Assembly (NCBI GenBank): GCA_963575745.1
Contig: CAUYUJ010018468.1
Coordinates: 16,001 to 80,000 of the forward strand
Source: Prorocentrum cordatum
Taxonomy: Eukaryota; Sar; Dinophyceae; Prorocentrales; Prorocentraceae
Reading direction: 5' to 3'
Length of the DNA: 64,000 nt
Of the stretch, positions 10,787 to 22,355 are shown in pieces. The position numbers were made by a program, and so were the translations under genes. The notes under the pieces are model-generated. The model saw nothing but the letters and a program-made list of their open reading frames with translations. It ran no database searches and was not told the DNA's origin. Position 1 is the first letter of the stretch. Every line of letters starts with the position of its first letter.

Positions 10787-12070
10787 AAAGATTGACACAT
10801 GCCAGTATTTCTTGTGTGCACATACACAGCTTCGCTGATGTGTCCTTCTCATCCGATTCAGCTTCGCTGGCCCCGTTACGGCCCAGCTTCGCTGTTGGCA
10901 CGCCTGGCGGGGACAAGGTGTAGAACCAACCTGAGGAGGGGGGGGGGCTGCCAAGTAGAGGGGTGTGCCTGGGGGGGTTGGGGGAGGGGGCTAGAATGGG
11001 GACGGGGGGGGATCGGGGCGGGGGAGGGAGGGACAGGGCCCCACCAAAGCGATTTCAGCACGACCACGGGGACAACTCCAGCACTCCCCAAGCACACTTG
11101 CCACACGATTTCTCGTTAACTGTCCATGGGGGGTGGGTGGGCCTCAGGGCACCAAGGGGGTCTCCTTGGGGCTCCAACTACTGAAGGGCCGTGCTGGCCT
11201 TCCTGGTGAGTTCGATGATGCACGGAGCGTGCGTGCGCTTGAGTCCCGCTAGATGGGAGGCGGATCCTTAGATTGTGTCTTTGGGGTCTCTGGGTGTCTC
11301 TTGGACCTCTGGGGTCTGCGAGGTCTCTGGGTCGTTGGGTCTGATGGTGTCTCTGGCATTTGCGCCGCGCGTGGTGCTGTTAAGGGCGCCTGCGCAGTTT
11401 ACGCTGTGCAAGTCCTAAACATACGATCGGCTTGCGGTCGAATGGCGATCGGCGGTTGGCCGATAGGCAAACATGTCGATTGTATGGCGGTCGATTTAGA
11501 CTTAAAAGGGCTCTCAGGTGGTTCCGATGGGGGATCTAGAAGGCCCTGAGCTGGCCCGATTGGCTTAGACGTAGGGCCATCTGCCTGGGTGTCTGATCGT
11601 TTGCGCGGCTGCCACCCCCCCGACGACCACTAGAGGCCCCCAATGGTCCAGAAGATCCTTGAACGCAGCCTCATATAGCACGTGCTCTAAGCCATAGGAC
11701 GCACATGGTTAGCAAAGCAGGGCAACAAGCACAATGCACTATTACAACATGGCGGCACGTTGCATGCTTGGGCGCCGCAAAGCACTGCAAGGCTAGGTGT
11801 TCACTCGTATGTGGGAAGCGTTTGCCTCGACCATCTTAACATTCGTGTTGGGGGGCTCGCGTCAAAATTGTGCCCCATACGGTAACATAGCTGATGTATA
11901 GGCTCGGGACGTGGGCGTGAACACACAGTGCTTCCCAGTGTATGCACCCAACGGCTTAACACCCGAGCCTCCTATGTGCTGTTGCCGAACTGAATGCCCA
12001 TGCTGCTGAAACGCTACATTCATGGCAAGCCCCCACATGTCCAGATCCTCAACCTCTCCCCCTTTCCGCA
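10787..12070. other. Intergenic; short G-rich repeats
   Basis: Downstream of the transposase-like locus. Contains the thrice-repeated word CAGCTTCGCTG near 10825-10895, G-rich runs at 10936-11035, and a degenerate GGGTGTCTYTGG array at about 11267-11362 that recurs at 15.4 and 17.2 kb. No gene is supported. Confidence 0.4.
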
Positions 12071-12190
12071 GCCATCTCACCGCGAGACTTTGAGTTCGGG
12101 GATATTGAGATATCGTTCCAGAGATGGCTCGTCGCGATGCGATTCCCCCCGCGGCCGTCGGGCCACATGTTCGGAAGCGTTGGCGCCGCC
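12071..12190 (+). CDS. Possible terminal exon, hypothetical
   Basis: A pyrimidine-rich tract followed by CCGCAG ends at about 12070 and is a good splice acceptor. The frame entered after it is short but protein-like (RDFEFGDIEISFQRWLVAM) and stops at TGA 12188-12190. Competing frames (11994-12305 plus, 12124-12390 plus, 11862-12452 minus) are also open. Function and upstream exons are unknown. Confidence 0.2.
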
Positions 12191-13456
12191 TGACCCTGCA
12201 GCTGAAGACAGAGAAACTGAAAAACAAGAGCCTCCGCTCCAGGGCCAAGAGCCCCCGCACTTTTCTGAACAACCTGAAGACCTGGACGGAGACCGCAGAG
12301 TCTGACGACAACACAAGGGCCGTCAACGGGGCGGCGGCGCTCCCGGAGGCCGTCGCCGCGCATGAGGCCGAAAACGAGGAGCCAGAGTGAGGATTAGTTG
12401 CCTCCCAGCGCGCGCCTTGAAGGGGGGAAGGGGAACGGACTAGCGGTAACATAAGCAGCAGTGGCTGCGGAGGGCAGGGGGGGGCGGGGACAGAGGGGGA
12501 GGAGGCGGGAGGGAGGTGCGGGTGAGATAAGGAAGAGGATAGGGAAAGAGACTTGGGGCGTTTGGCTAACTTTCCCTGCGGCGCAGCGGTTCGGATCGCC
12601 AGAGAAGCGATGTTAGTCTCTCAATTCTTAACCCCTGTCGGGGAACCCGCCTGGCCGTTATTCCCGACCCCTGCCAGGGAATCCGCCCGACCCCCAATGA
12701 AGGTAACCAATCGGCGGTTCGCGCTCAACGTATGGGTGTCCAGCTGCACGCCGCTTATATATGTGTATTGCAACGTATAGGTGAGAACTGCGTGGTATGC
12801 TATGCTGCGCTATGGCACGGGCTATGCGTGATCATACTAGCTATCACTAGCTTAATGCCTACGGACTACACTGATGGATGACTGCTTCTTGACACGTTCC
12901 CTCCCCAGGGCTGCATGTGTCAGGTCATCGTGATGGCCATTCCAGGCGTGGTTTCGCAGTGTTTAGGGTACAGCTGTATAGTTCGACGTGCGCCATTAGC
13001 AGTTATGCAGCATTTTGCTGTGTGCGTGTTCATACATCAACATGTCGTGCCACGCATTGTGTCACATGTTCACGCGGAGGATTGTGCAGCATGTTCACAC
13101 CGCCTTCGTTTGCATTGCTACCTCCTTCCCCCCTCCCCCCCGAGCCCCCAGGCGGCGAGCGTGGACACGGGCGCCTGCGATTGGGGCAGGCGTGTCGCCA
13201 ATTGCAAGTGCTGGTGAAGGCCGCCTCGTTTCTTCTGTTACGCTTTGTGCCCCATGTTCACGCGCAGGACCAGGTGTGGAGCATGTTCGCAGCGCCACTT
13301 TGCATGCCTTTGTACACCGCCATCGGCATGGCCTGCGTTTATAGGCTGCCTGAGCAGTATAGCCAGGCACCCAGCAAGTGCCCTGCGGGTGCGCGCCCCA
13401 ACCCGCGGCCCCCTTGCAGCTATTGCAAGGGGTGCCAGCAGGTGGCCGCACCTCCC
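12191..13456. other. No gene seen; short direct repeats
   Basis: Contains a two-copy motif ACCCCTGYCRGGGAAYCCGCC (12640-12690) and three copies of CATGTTCACGCG-like sequence (13064-13265). The frames here are short and lack protein-like pattern. Confidence 0.35.
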
Positions 13457-13935
13457 AGCAGGTACTTTGCGCGCGCGTCAACTCCTAGGCGGTTCGCCAG
13501 CAGGTACCGAGCATGTACTTCGCACGTACTTCCCAGGTGCTGTCGCACCGCGACGAGCGTCGAGCAAGTACTTCGCAGGTACTTCGCACCTACCCTGGGT
13601 TCGTAGCAGGTGCCGAGCAGGTACTTCGCAGGTACTTGGCAGGTACTTCGCCGCAGGTACTTAGCAGGTACTTAGCAGGTACTTCGCAGGTAATTTTCAG
13701 GCGCAGCAGGTACTTCGCAAGTACTTTTCAGGTACCGCAGGTACTTCGCAGGTACTTCGCAGGTACTTCGCGGCGGCGCCACGTTCGCCACAGGTACTTC
13801 GCAGGTACCTTGCGGGTGGCGCTCGTTCTGGTAGGTACCCAGCAGGTACTTAGCAGGTACCTCCCGAGGTGCCCCAGGATCGGCCGCTGCCTCAGCAAGT
13901 ACTTAACAGGTACTTGGCAGGTACTTGCCAGGTGC
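13457..13935. repeat. 11-bp GTACTTCGCAG minisatellite
   Basis: Tandem and interspersed copies of an 11-base unit GTACTTCGCAG with variants GTACTTGGCAG, GTACTTAGCAG and GTACTTTTCAG, separated by non-repeat stretches. The unit contains the palindrome GTAC. Two stray copies occur at about 22189-22209. Because 11 is not a multiple of 3 the frame rotates, so no product is expected. Confidence 0.9.
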
Positions 13936-14820
13936 GCCTGCACACTCACAATCTACCCCCCCGCCAGCCGTGCCCCCCCCCTGCCCTACCTCGGCGCGCG
14001 CGGGCAGGTCGCGCTGCGTGTTCCCAGCCTATGCCGCTCGCGGCAGCAGGTATCGCTGCGCGGCGCAGCACTAGGGGCGCGCGCAAGGGGGTCTACACCT
14101 GGCTAGCCCCGTCCAATTTCCAGAGGCCGCGCCGACGCTGTGGGCGATTGAACCTCCGTCGGTGCGCGTTACCGATCCTGGTTCCACCAGTTTGGCAGGG
14201 ACGTAGGGCTGCATGGCGAGCGGCGCAGCAGGTTGCGTTAAATACGGGGCGCGGCTAGGCATGTGGTTGCCCGCGACAGGGCTGCGGCGCGGGCACATTG
14301 CCAGGGATTTGTGGGGGGCTAGCGCGCGATTGTATGTGGTGGGGCAGCTGTGTTTGTTGCGTCGCAGTTTGCACGTGGTCATATCCTGGGGCTGCGGCGC
14401 GCGGGCGTGCTTTGCCGCGCACGGCGGAGGGCATAGGACAGCGTTGTCGCATCGACGATGCTGGCGGGCCCAAGTGCATTCGACTCGGCAAGCGGAATGG
14501 TCCCGCGAAGGCTCGCATGGGTCTTGTCGACGAAGGCATGTTGTAGGTCTTCGCGCCTGGATGCGTTGCAAACAGGCTGGTTCGTTTGCATATGTTTGGA
14601 GGGTGTTGCGAGGGAGATGGCGCGCTGGTGGGATGTTTCCAGACTCACGCCAGAGGCTTTCGGTTGGATCGTTCGCGAGTCTAGGTAGTTTGCCCAGAAG
14701 GGTTCTGCTATGCGTGCGTCCGAGAGTAAGTTGGAACAAAGGCGAGCATCTCGACGGACAGCGAGCACTGTTGTATTTCAAGTGGGTGTTCATCATGTAG
14801 GTGCAATCGCCTTAGCTTCA
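13936..14820. other. No gene supported
   Basis: Frames are open on both strands (14213-14800 plus, 14071-14796 minus) but they mirror each other and show no recognisable domain or biased composition that would favour one. Confidence 0.3.
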
Positions 14821-14821
14821 A

Positions 14822-15112
14822 ACTTAGCCCGAACCCTAGCCGTAGCCGTGGCCCGAGCCTTAGCCCTGGCCCTAGCCTTAGCGTAGCCCTAACCCTTACC
14901 TGGGCCCTAGCCCTTGCCTTAGCCTTGGGCCTGGCCAAAGCCTTCGCCTCAGCCCTGGCCCTAGCACTAGCCGTAGCCGATGGCTCTAACGCTAGCCTCA
15001 GCCCTAGCCTTGGCCACAACCTTAGCCTTAGCCGTGGCCCCTTGCTCCCCATAGCCATTGCCCTAGCCCTAGCCCTAGCCTTAGCGTTAACTGTAGCCCG
15101 AGCCCCCGCCCC
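14822..15112. repeat. Degenerate CCCTAG hexanucleotide array
   Basis: About 290 bases of hexamers related to CCCTAG/GCCTTA (for example CCCTAGCCTTAGCC), heavily mutated. Superficially telomere-like but lacking the TTTAGGG unit expected for dinoflagellate telomeres, so it is read as an interstitial simple repeat. Confidence 0.85.
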
Positions 15113-15758
15113 CACCCGAACCATTGTTTCTGCTTCAGCTTAATGTTTTGCCCTGATATCTTGGCTGTATTCTTAGCTCCAAACATCGATGCGGGCCGCA
15201 GTTATTCCAACCCAACCAGACTGGTTTCCAACCGGAGCACGGGACCGCCACCGTTGCCCTGCAGCCGTGGTTTTCTGGAGCCACTTACCTGGCAACATTT
15301 AACGTATGAGCGCGTTTCCGCCAAGTGATTCCATATGCCTTATGCTTCCTCCGTGGGACTCGACGATTTGATTCGCGCGCGCTAAGTCAACAATGGGGCG
15401 CCTCGGGTCCTCTGGCGTCTTGGGCTTCGCAACTTTGGGGGGGTTATTGGTGTCTGGGGGCATTGCGGCGTCTTGGGGTGTCTTGGGGGTTCAGCGTCTG
15501 AGGGTGCCTGGGGGCTTTAGGCGCTTGGGGATGTCTGGAGGCATTGGGCCTTTGGGGTGTATTTGCATGTTCGGTGGTTGTGTTTCGTCTATGGTGCACT
15601 GCATGCGTAGGAACACGCGAAGGAATTGGAACACGGTTCATGCAACCATCCATCACCATCGCTGTTAATCATTGTTTTTCGTAGTCGCAGCCGCGTTTGC
15701 CAAGCAATTGCATAGTCTTGTTTTGCTACCTCCTCGGCATGGAGGGCCGCGCCATTGA
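15113..15758. repeat. G-rich GGGTGTCTTGGG array in gene-free stretch
   Basis: No gene seen. From about 15418 to 15570 there are repeated 10-12-base words such as GGGTGTCTTGGG and GGGGGCATTG, the same family as those at 11267-11362 and 17130-17405. A pyrimidine-containing CAG at about 15697-15706 might be a splice acceptor for the next gene. Confidence 0.5.
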
Positions 15759-16696
15759 GTCTTTCGAAACGAGTGGCCACCTCCAACTAACGTTTCGGTT
15801 GCCAAGCATGCCGCAAACATGGTTTCGTACCTGTACTGGCAACTTGCCATGTACAGTGCACCTGAGAGGGGCGCAAGAGGTTCCACCAGAGGAGCTTGAG
15901 CAGCAGCACGCTCGCGACTTGAATTCGGCAATGCCGAGCGTTTGGTCAGCCGATCCAACGCCAGTGCCAGCGGCAGTGCCGACGCCAGCGCCAGCCAGCG
16001 GCAGTGTCGGTGCTGCAGGAGTCCCCGAGGGTGGCGATGAAGAGGCCGTCGTGATGAGCCAGTGGAAACTAGGCGTCAGTCCCCCCCCCCCCCGAGATGA
16101 GTGAAGTGAGCGACGGTGTTGTTGCTGCCACACAGGGCTCTCCGAGCGAGGTCAAGGGGCCAGGCGAAGAGGGGCCTGGCGGAGCGGCATGCTCAGCGAA
16201 GGCCAGCTCTGTTTCGCAGCCTGGGGGGCCTCAGCCTCCGAGCGCCTGGCTCCCCAAACTTCAGTCTACTTTGAAGCTTGGCCAGCTGATTGACATCAGC
16301 AGCCCTGGGGGCTCTCCCAAGGCCAATGGGTCGAAGTCCCCCTCTCCTTCTCGCGTGGCAATTCCGAAGGAATGCGTCAGTGCCAAGCGGCTGGCGCCAG
16401 CCGACGGCGCCGAGTCGATTACGCCAGGGGGCGCTTCCGAGGTTCCTTCTGCGAAGAGGCGCAATTGGCCTCTCAACCCTGAGTTTTGCAGCGGTGCGCC
16501 TGGTGCCGCCTGTTCAGGGTCTGCCGCCTTGCAAGGGTCTGACCTTGCCTCAGCGTGTCAGGCTCCTCTTGATGAGGGCATGGACCCATTTGCGATGCAT
16601 GGCCATCGCCTCGTGCATGCGCCCACTGTGGTGGAAGAGTTCGCATCGTCGGATACTGTTGTGGAGACGCAGGTGTATCATGACAGGCAGTGCTAG
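15759..16696 (+). pseudogene. Hypothetical protein with two homopolymer frameshifts
   Basis: Three frames connect in order. First (about 15759-15880): VAKHAANMVSYLYWQLAMYS. Second (about 15880-16080): AQEVPPEELEQQHARDLNS, then Pro/Ala-rich. Third (16094-16696, to TAG): MSEVSDGVVAATQ through KLGQLIDISSPGG, with a Ser/Pro-rich middle and basic SAKRRN. The first switch falls at GGGG near 15876 (one G too many), the second at the C13 run 16081-16093. No domain is recognised; the later half looks disordered. The true 5' end is unknown because a TGA precedes the first part. Confidence 0.4.
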
Positions 16697-18010
16697 GTGG
16701 CTCCAACATGTAAGCCTGCAGAGGGGGAGGAAGAGTAAAATAGAGGAGGGACGATGTCCTCATTCCGGAACAGAAGGGCTGTCTTCGTTCCAGAACAGGA
16801 GGATGCCACGGGGAGGAAGGTGAAGGCGCTGTGCTCTCTGACTCTGCTGCCGCCTTCAGCCAGTCACACTTTCAGTTTGATATGGTGTGAATTATCGCGC
16901 GGGCTTCAGGCGTGAGGACGCCCCAAGCCCGCGTCGGGCGTGAGGATGCCCTTGGCCTCGATCTCGTTCGAGGCACGTTGCGCTCAATATCAGATCGTTT
17001 CGCCGCTTCTGATCGGTGGAAATGAACGAGGCTCACCATCGAGGCCATCCTTTGGGTCTAAAGAGGTCTCCATGGGGTCTCAACGGGTACCCTCGAAGCC
17101 ACCATCCTTGGGGCCTAACGGCTTTCTCTGCGTGTGCGGTGTCTTGGGACCATGTGCGTCTTAGGATGTCTTGGGGTATTAGGGTGTCTAGGGGCCTGAG
17201 GCGTCTGAGGTGTCTAGGGGCCTTAGGGCTCTTGGGGTGTCTAGGGATATCAGGTCGTGTTAGGGCGTCTTAGGGTGTCTTAGGATGTCTTAGTGCGCGT
17301 AGGGGTCTGAGGAGGCGTCTTCGAGGCCTTAGGGAACTACACTTTAAGGGTGTCTGAGGGTCTTGCGCGTCTTACCGTCTGGTAGCAGTCGGCATCATGT
17401 GAGAGCTTGGGGCCTTAGGCGTCTTGGCACTAGGGGCCATGCAAGCAAGGGAACCCTGCAGATACATGACCTTGTGGTAAGAGTATCAAACACATAACGG
17501 TCGCCTATTTGCATGCGTGTACACATGAAATTCCGATTGATGTGCCATTCAGTCCTGACATACACTTGCGCATCTAGTACCACTGAGGCCACATGGGGCC
17601 CAAGGGCCAACGCATTCCCTGCAACTAAATAAACGCTGGGGCTCCATAGGCAACAACACAAGGTTTGCATATGAGGCACCCCTTGGATTTCACATTGGGG
17701 GGGGGGGGGGCTCGGTTGGACTGCTCACACTGATCATCTTACCGACCTCTTTTTGCATTCGGGCGGTCGTGCCCTGAGCATATTGATTACGTACGGCCTG
17801 GATTGGTATCGTTTTGCAGAATGCTTCGCTCTTCGGGGCGTGATGTTATCTAGCGGGCGAGAGGCCCTTCCCATTACAAATGATTGTGCAAATGCGGTGT
17901 GACCCACACCCTCCGCTCATTGACATTCGGGCTCTAGCCAAAAGCAGCTGCGGGTTGCACGGATCACCACGTTTTACTACTCCAGCCAAGCGCACAGGGC
18001 ATCGCGCAGG
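16697..18010. repeat. Gene-free stretch with GGGTGTCTTAGG repeats
   Basis: No gene seen. From about 17130 to 17405 there is a degenerate 10-12-base array (AGGGTGTCTTAGG, GGGGCCTGAGG and variants). A G12 run lies near 17698-17709. The last ~130 bases are the immediate upstream region of the gene starting at 18011; no promoter motif is recognised, as is usual for dinoflagellates. Confidence 0.5.
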
Positions 18011-19903
18011 ATGCCCGACAAGAGATCCCGCAAGAGGGGCGATGATACCCAGGAGAAGGCGCCTCGTGGCGCCAGGAAGGTGCCACGCCTGTCCGCAGGT
18101 GCCCTCGCTCAGCACAACGGCGAGAACGAGGGGTCTGCGGCTGCAGGCTCGACTGCTCGTGGGGCCTCCGCCCATGACAAGGCTTCAGGCCCATGTTGCT
18201 ATGATTGTGGCGCTACACCCTCGGCTGCGTCGAAGTTCCCAGCTGGGGTGACCGACGCTTGCACGTTCCACTGGGGGCTCTACCTTTCTGGCTTCACGAC
18301 CTACGGCAGCTGGCGGGAGTTCAATGCGAAGAAGGACAAGGACACGGCGATCCAAGAGGCGCGGACCAGCGCAGAGGGGACCAAGACAAACGGCGAGAAA
18401 CACTGGCTGCCCACGCAGGTCTCGCAAGGCAAGGTCTACAAGTGCACAGTGACGAAGAGCATGGCAGGCCCGAGCCGGGCTCAGCTGAAGGATCTACTGT
18501 CTGTCTCGCCAGAGCGCATAGGCGTCAAGATGCAGGATCTCGTGGACGTCAACAACGCCCAGTACAAAGGGTTGCTGATCCCGAACCCAGCGAGGCCGTT
18601 CACGGAGTTCAACTTCACCAAGACAATCGGCGCCGAGAGGTCTACAGTCGCCATGGGCAGCGCCGACCAGATGCACGAGCAGCATGCGGACGTCGTCTTC
18701 GATTTCGCCAAGGCCGAGATGCAGAAGGAAAAGGATGTCAAGGATGCTGCAGTCAAGATGAGGACAACGCCATGGGACCTCACAGACCTGGTCAAGAAGT
18801 CTTGCGAGTATCGCGGGGTCGACGTGCACCCCATGAACTGCAGCCCCATGGCAGCGATGCTCATGGGCCAGCTTGGCAACGTGGACGAGGATGCCGCCCG
18901 CACCTTTGGCCCACCACCTCGCCACGAGCCGCGCGAGGACGTTGCCAATCTTGCCGACGTGGCCGACCACGAGGCTGGCGAGGGGGAGCTCGACGAGGGC
19001 GCGGCTGCAGATGCGGAGGAGGCAGGTAAGACTGCCCGCGCGCCCTACCTCAATCGCCGTGCGGTCTTGGATAGCATGTCGTCGGTTGGCCTGACTCCTG
19101 CTGTGAGGAGGCGCGGCTCTGGTGCTTCCCGAGTTGGTGAGGATGCTGCGAGCGCCATCTCTCCGAGCGCGGCAGGCGGCATCGGCAAGGGCAGCGGGGG
19201 CAAGCGGGTGCCCATGGAGGACGGCTTGCCGATCACAGATGCAGCTCGAGACGACCTCGTGCAGCGGAGGATCAACGCCTACGACATCGATAAGATCATG
19301 AGGAACGAGAATATGGGCCGTGAGAGGCGTTGGTGTAGCGACCCCCGCGATCTCTTCTTGCGCAAGGGCAACGCCAGGGCCGATGCCCTGTCCAAGCACC
19401 TGGACCTCGCAAAGCACGCCGAGAACCTGGTCAGCAGCTCCATATCAGAGATGGGCGCTGGCATGCTCGAGACCGCTGTGAAGGAGCTTCAAGACGGTGG
19501 GGTGTTCATTCCAAACAATGTGAAGTTCCAGCTTTGGCGCAGGTATTGTGACGACAAACTGGGGGACGCCCTGAAGTCCCGCGACGCAAACACGTTCATC
19601 CATGCCATCGTGCCGTGGAGCGGGACCGAGAAGACGTTCGATGGGAACAAGCCGCGTCTCGGCCTCCTAGACTGCTCGAACGAGGAGAAGATCCACAACT
19701 TCGAGATGATGTCGGAGAAGCTTTTGTCTAGCGTCGTGAAGCTGGGCGGGTCTGGGAAGGAGGCCGTGCACACCATCGCGGACGCGAGCCTGAAGTATTG
19801 CGCCATGATCGTGGATCGGGAGGACTGCGAGGACTTCGACAAAACGGTGACCGACCTGGAGCTGTCCGTGAAGGGCATGAAGGCGTTGGTGGATCCCTTT
19901 TTT
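18011..19903 (+). pseudogene. Large hypothetical protein, exon 1 part A
   Basis: An ATG-started frame of about 630 codons. It opens with a basic, nuclear-localisation-like stretch (MPDKRSRKRGDD), then a Cys cluster (CCYDCG...DACTFHWG) that could bind zinc. A conserved-looking middle (YGSWREFNAKKD, KVYKCTVTKSM, LTDLVKKSCEYRGVDV) precedes an acidic alanine-rich linker and a helical end. At the T6 run 19898-19903 one T too many throws it out of frame; dropping one T continues directly into part B (..DPFF then VDGYPELIRMF). No family is recognised. Third positions are GC-rich like other coding parts of the window, which supports a real gene. Confidence 0.6.
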
Positions 19904-20596
19904 CGTGGACGGGTATCCTGAGCTGATTCGCATGTTTGCCATCGGCGCCAGCAAGGACATAGGAGACAAGAAGCGCGTGCCATACAAGGTGTACCAATCT
20001 CTGATGTTCATGCCTTACTACGACGGGCTACTAAAGGAGTTTGGCGCGAAACACGATTTCACCAAGGAGTTTCTTGCCGGCCTCTCTGCGCAGGAGGCGG
20101 AGCTTCGCAAGGACGCAGCTTCCGCTGGGAGGAGTAGTCGTATTGCAAGTATGCTGACGCTGATGGAGCAAACGAGCACCAAATTCAGGGCAGGGACATT
20201 CGAGCACCTAGCCGAGCTGTTAACTGAGTCGCTCGAGGGCTTCATTCGTTCCCTGAACATCGAGAACACGAGCACCGCCGACAAAGATGCCTACAAGAAG
20301 TTGGTGCTGGCAGAACAATGTCTCAAGCAGGCGCGCACCGTCCTGCCCGCCAATGTGGAGATCTGGATGGCGCACCTCAGGATTTGCGAAGTAGCCGTGG
20401 CCGCGATTGGCAAGGCTGACTACGCGAAGAACCTGACCACCGTGCTCGAGAAGTACAGGACCTTGCAGCCGAAGTCGGTGAACATGGAAGCCGTGGTAGA
20501 TGTCGACTGCGCCGTGAAGGATGCCAGCTCTGCGGGCGCGGAGCTCGACGCGGAGTCCTTGAAGCAGCTCTCGGAGTTCATTCAGGCTGACAGAGG
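19904..20596 (+). pseudogene. Same gene, exon 1 part B
   Basis: Continues the protein after the T6 frameshift. Almost entirely helical, Leu/Ala/Glu/Lys-rich (LAGLSAQEAELRKDAASAG, LLTESLEGFIRSLN, KNLTTVLEKYRTLQPK), likely coiled-coil or helical-repeat. The exon ends at 20596 where GTGAGT begins; reading into the intron meets a TGA at once (20598-20600), which supports splicing rather than termination. Confidence 0.55.
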
Positions 20597-20698
20597 GTGA
20601 GTCAAATGCTGCAGATGGGGGAGGGTGGATAGGCATGGTGGGCTAGGTAAGGCGGACGGGAGGGACAGGAGTTGGTCCGTGGGCCCGAAGAAATGCAG
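20597..20698 (+). other. 102-bp GT-AG intron
   Basis: Donor GTGAGT at 20597-20602, acceptor ATGCAG ending at 20698. Exon 1 ends in phase 2 (GG) and the first base of exon 2 (C) completes a Gly codon; the frame downstream then stays open to 21581. The intron interior contains the in-frame stop and lacks protein-like content. Canonical borders are notable because dinoflagellates also use GC and GA donors. Confidence 0.65.
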
Positions 20699-21581
20699 CA
20701 TTTGTATTGCCGAGAGTGTGTTCGACTTCGCTGAGCATGCTCTTGGTGAGACTCGATCTAGCCTCGACCCGATCCTTCAGCTGGCCATGTCGGTGCGTGA
20801 TCTGGTTTCAGCGACTGTTGACGTCACATTGAAGGATTCAGTCGCCAAGTTCGTCGAGTGCATGGCTGCGTGGACTGATGCATCCAAGAGCTTGGCAAAG
20901 TTCGAGTCGCTTGGGCCCGATCTGGCTGCGAGGATTCCTGCGAAGGGTTCGGCCATCGCCATCAAAGCGTTGCTGAACGACACGGCTCTACTTCGTCAGA
21001 AGGTCGGTGAGAGGCCGCCGTGCCAGGGGATGAGTGACTTCATCAGCCAGATGGAAGATATGACTGCTCATATTCGGGATGCGTACTTGCAGAGGACGCG
21101 TGATGCCATGGAGACCGCAACAGACATGCTCAAGTGCCTCGCGAACCTAGGGCCAACTGAAGGAACTTCTTGGACTGCCGACGCCCCTGCCGACAAGGGC
21201 GACGACTTCGCTACGGTCAGGAAGGTGTTCCTGACAGCGGCTGCCGAGCTCGACGGCAACAACTTCACTGCAATGATCAAGGATCTAGAGATGTCTCAGA
21301 AGCAGGCGGCCGCCGCCCACGAGCTCTTCGGGTGTCCTGCTGAGGCCGCCATCTTCGAGTCAAGTGACGATGTGGTGAGAGCGAGCTGTGTCACCAGGGC
21401 GACGGCGAAGTGCCTCCACGCCTACGAGGTGCACAAGAAGGACGAGAACGATGCCAAGTTGCGCAGGGAGCTCCGCAAGACGCTGAAGACGATCACGGAG
21501 CACCCGAGGCTGGGCGACATCTCTTCCGAGACGCAGGCGTCGCTGCGGAAGTGGGCGTTCGCCGCCGCCCAGTTGCCTTGA
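20699..21581 (+). CDS. Same gene, exon 2 (C-terminal)
   Basis: About 294 codons to TGA 21579-21581. Entered in phase from the intron (GICIAESVFDFAEHALG). Helical throughout (MSVRDLVSATVDVTLKD, MEDMTAHIRDAYLQRTRD, LRRELRKTLKTI), ending SLRKWAFAAAQLP. No domain recognised; the whole protein (~1160 residues) resembles a structural or scaffold helical protein more than an enzyme, but that is inference from composition. Confidence 0.6.
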
Positions 21582-21657
21582 GAGGCGCGGGCCGCAGGTC
21601 AGCCGCGGCGACCGCCTGCAGGTGGCGACGCGGCTGCTGACAAAAAATGGGAACGAG

Positions 21658-21712
21658 TCCCACGAGAGGCAGCCAGGGGGAGACAAGAGAGCACTGGCTG
21701 CCTCTCGTGGGA
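21658..21712. other. Perfect 19-bp inverted repeat, 17-nt loop
   Basis: Arms 21658-21676 (TCCCACGAGAGGCAGCCAG) and 21694-21712 are exact reverse complements, loop 21677-21693. It starts 77 bases after the stop codon of the upstream gene, so it would fold in the 3' untranslated region of its transcript. It could be an RNA element, a processed small-RNA precursor or a decayed MITE. Confidence 0.85.
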
Positions 21713-22339
21713 CGCCTGAGCCTCCAAATGGGCCTTCTGAGGGGCATCTAGGGTTAAGCTTTGGGAAGTCATCTTGGGTCGTCTTCGGTACATCTGGAGC
21801 CGTCTTGGAGAGATCTTGCGGCCAGCTTGGCGTCTCTCGGGCTCTGCGTGCCACCTTGGAAGCCATCTTGGGGCCGTCTTGAAGCAATCAAGCCGATTCG
21901 TTGGCCTTGCCAGGGCAAGGTTGGGAGCGCATGGGCCGTCGTGGGCCCGTCTCTGGGCCTTCTTGACATGTCTTTGGTGGCTGCATACTCACAGTCGCAG
22001 TAGGTCAATTGCATAACGTTGCCTGGTGTCTTGCGTTGCGTGCTGCGTTGCATGCGTCATGTAACTGCTAATCGCAAGTCGGGCGGCTACTTTTACGATA
22101 TCTACGTTCTTCACTCCCTCTGCCAGCAACGGCTGGTACTTTTTCAATATCCACTGCTAGTGGCCCTCGCGGCGCCGATATCAAACAAGTACTTTGCACG
22201 TACTTCGCATCATACCTCGGTTTAGATGTAACAGGTATCTAGGTGCATTTTTCATAATCAACGTTCTAGAGGGACATGCATCTCATAACGCCGCACGCGG
22301 GGCCGGCTGGACTGAGCCTTACTGTAGACGGGGGCCAGC
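21713..22339. repeat. Gene-free stretch; CTTGG-rich degenerate repeats
   Basis: From about 21720 to 21968 there are degenerate 12-14-base words around ATCTTGGGG/CGTCTTGG. At 22189-22209 there are two copies of the GTACTTYGCA unit seen at 13.5 kb. No gene is supported. Confidence 0.45.
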
Positions 22340-22355
22340 ACACTGAAGCAAGCAC

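Noticed and set aside
14822-15112. Telomere repeat
   Set aside because: Unit is a degenerate CCCTAG hexamer; the TTTAGGG heptamer expected of dinoflagellate telomeres is absent.
19030-19036. Possible intron donor GGTAAGA within exon 1
   Set aside because: The reading frame continues open and protein-like through the site, so no intron is needed.
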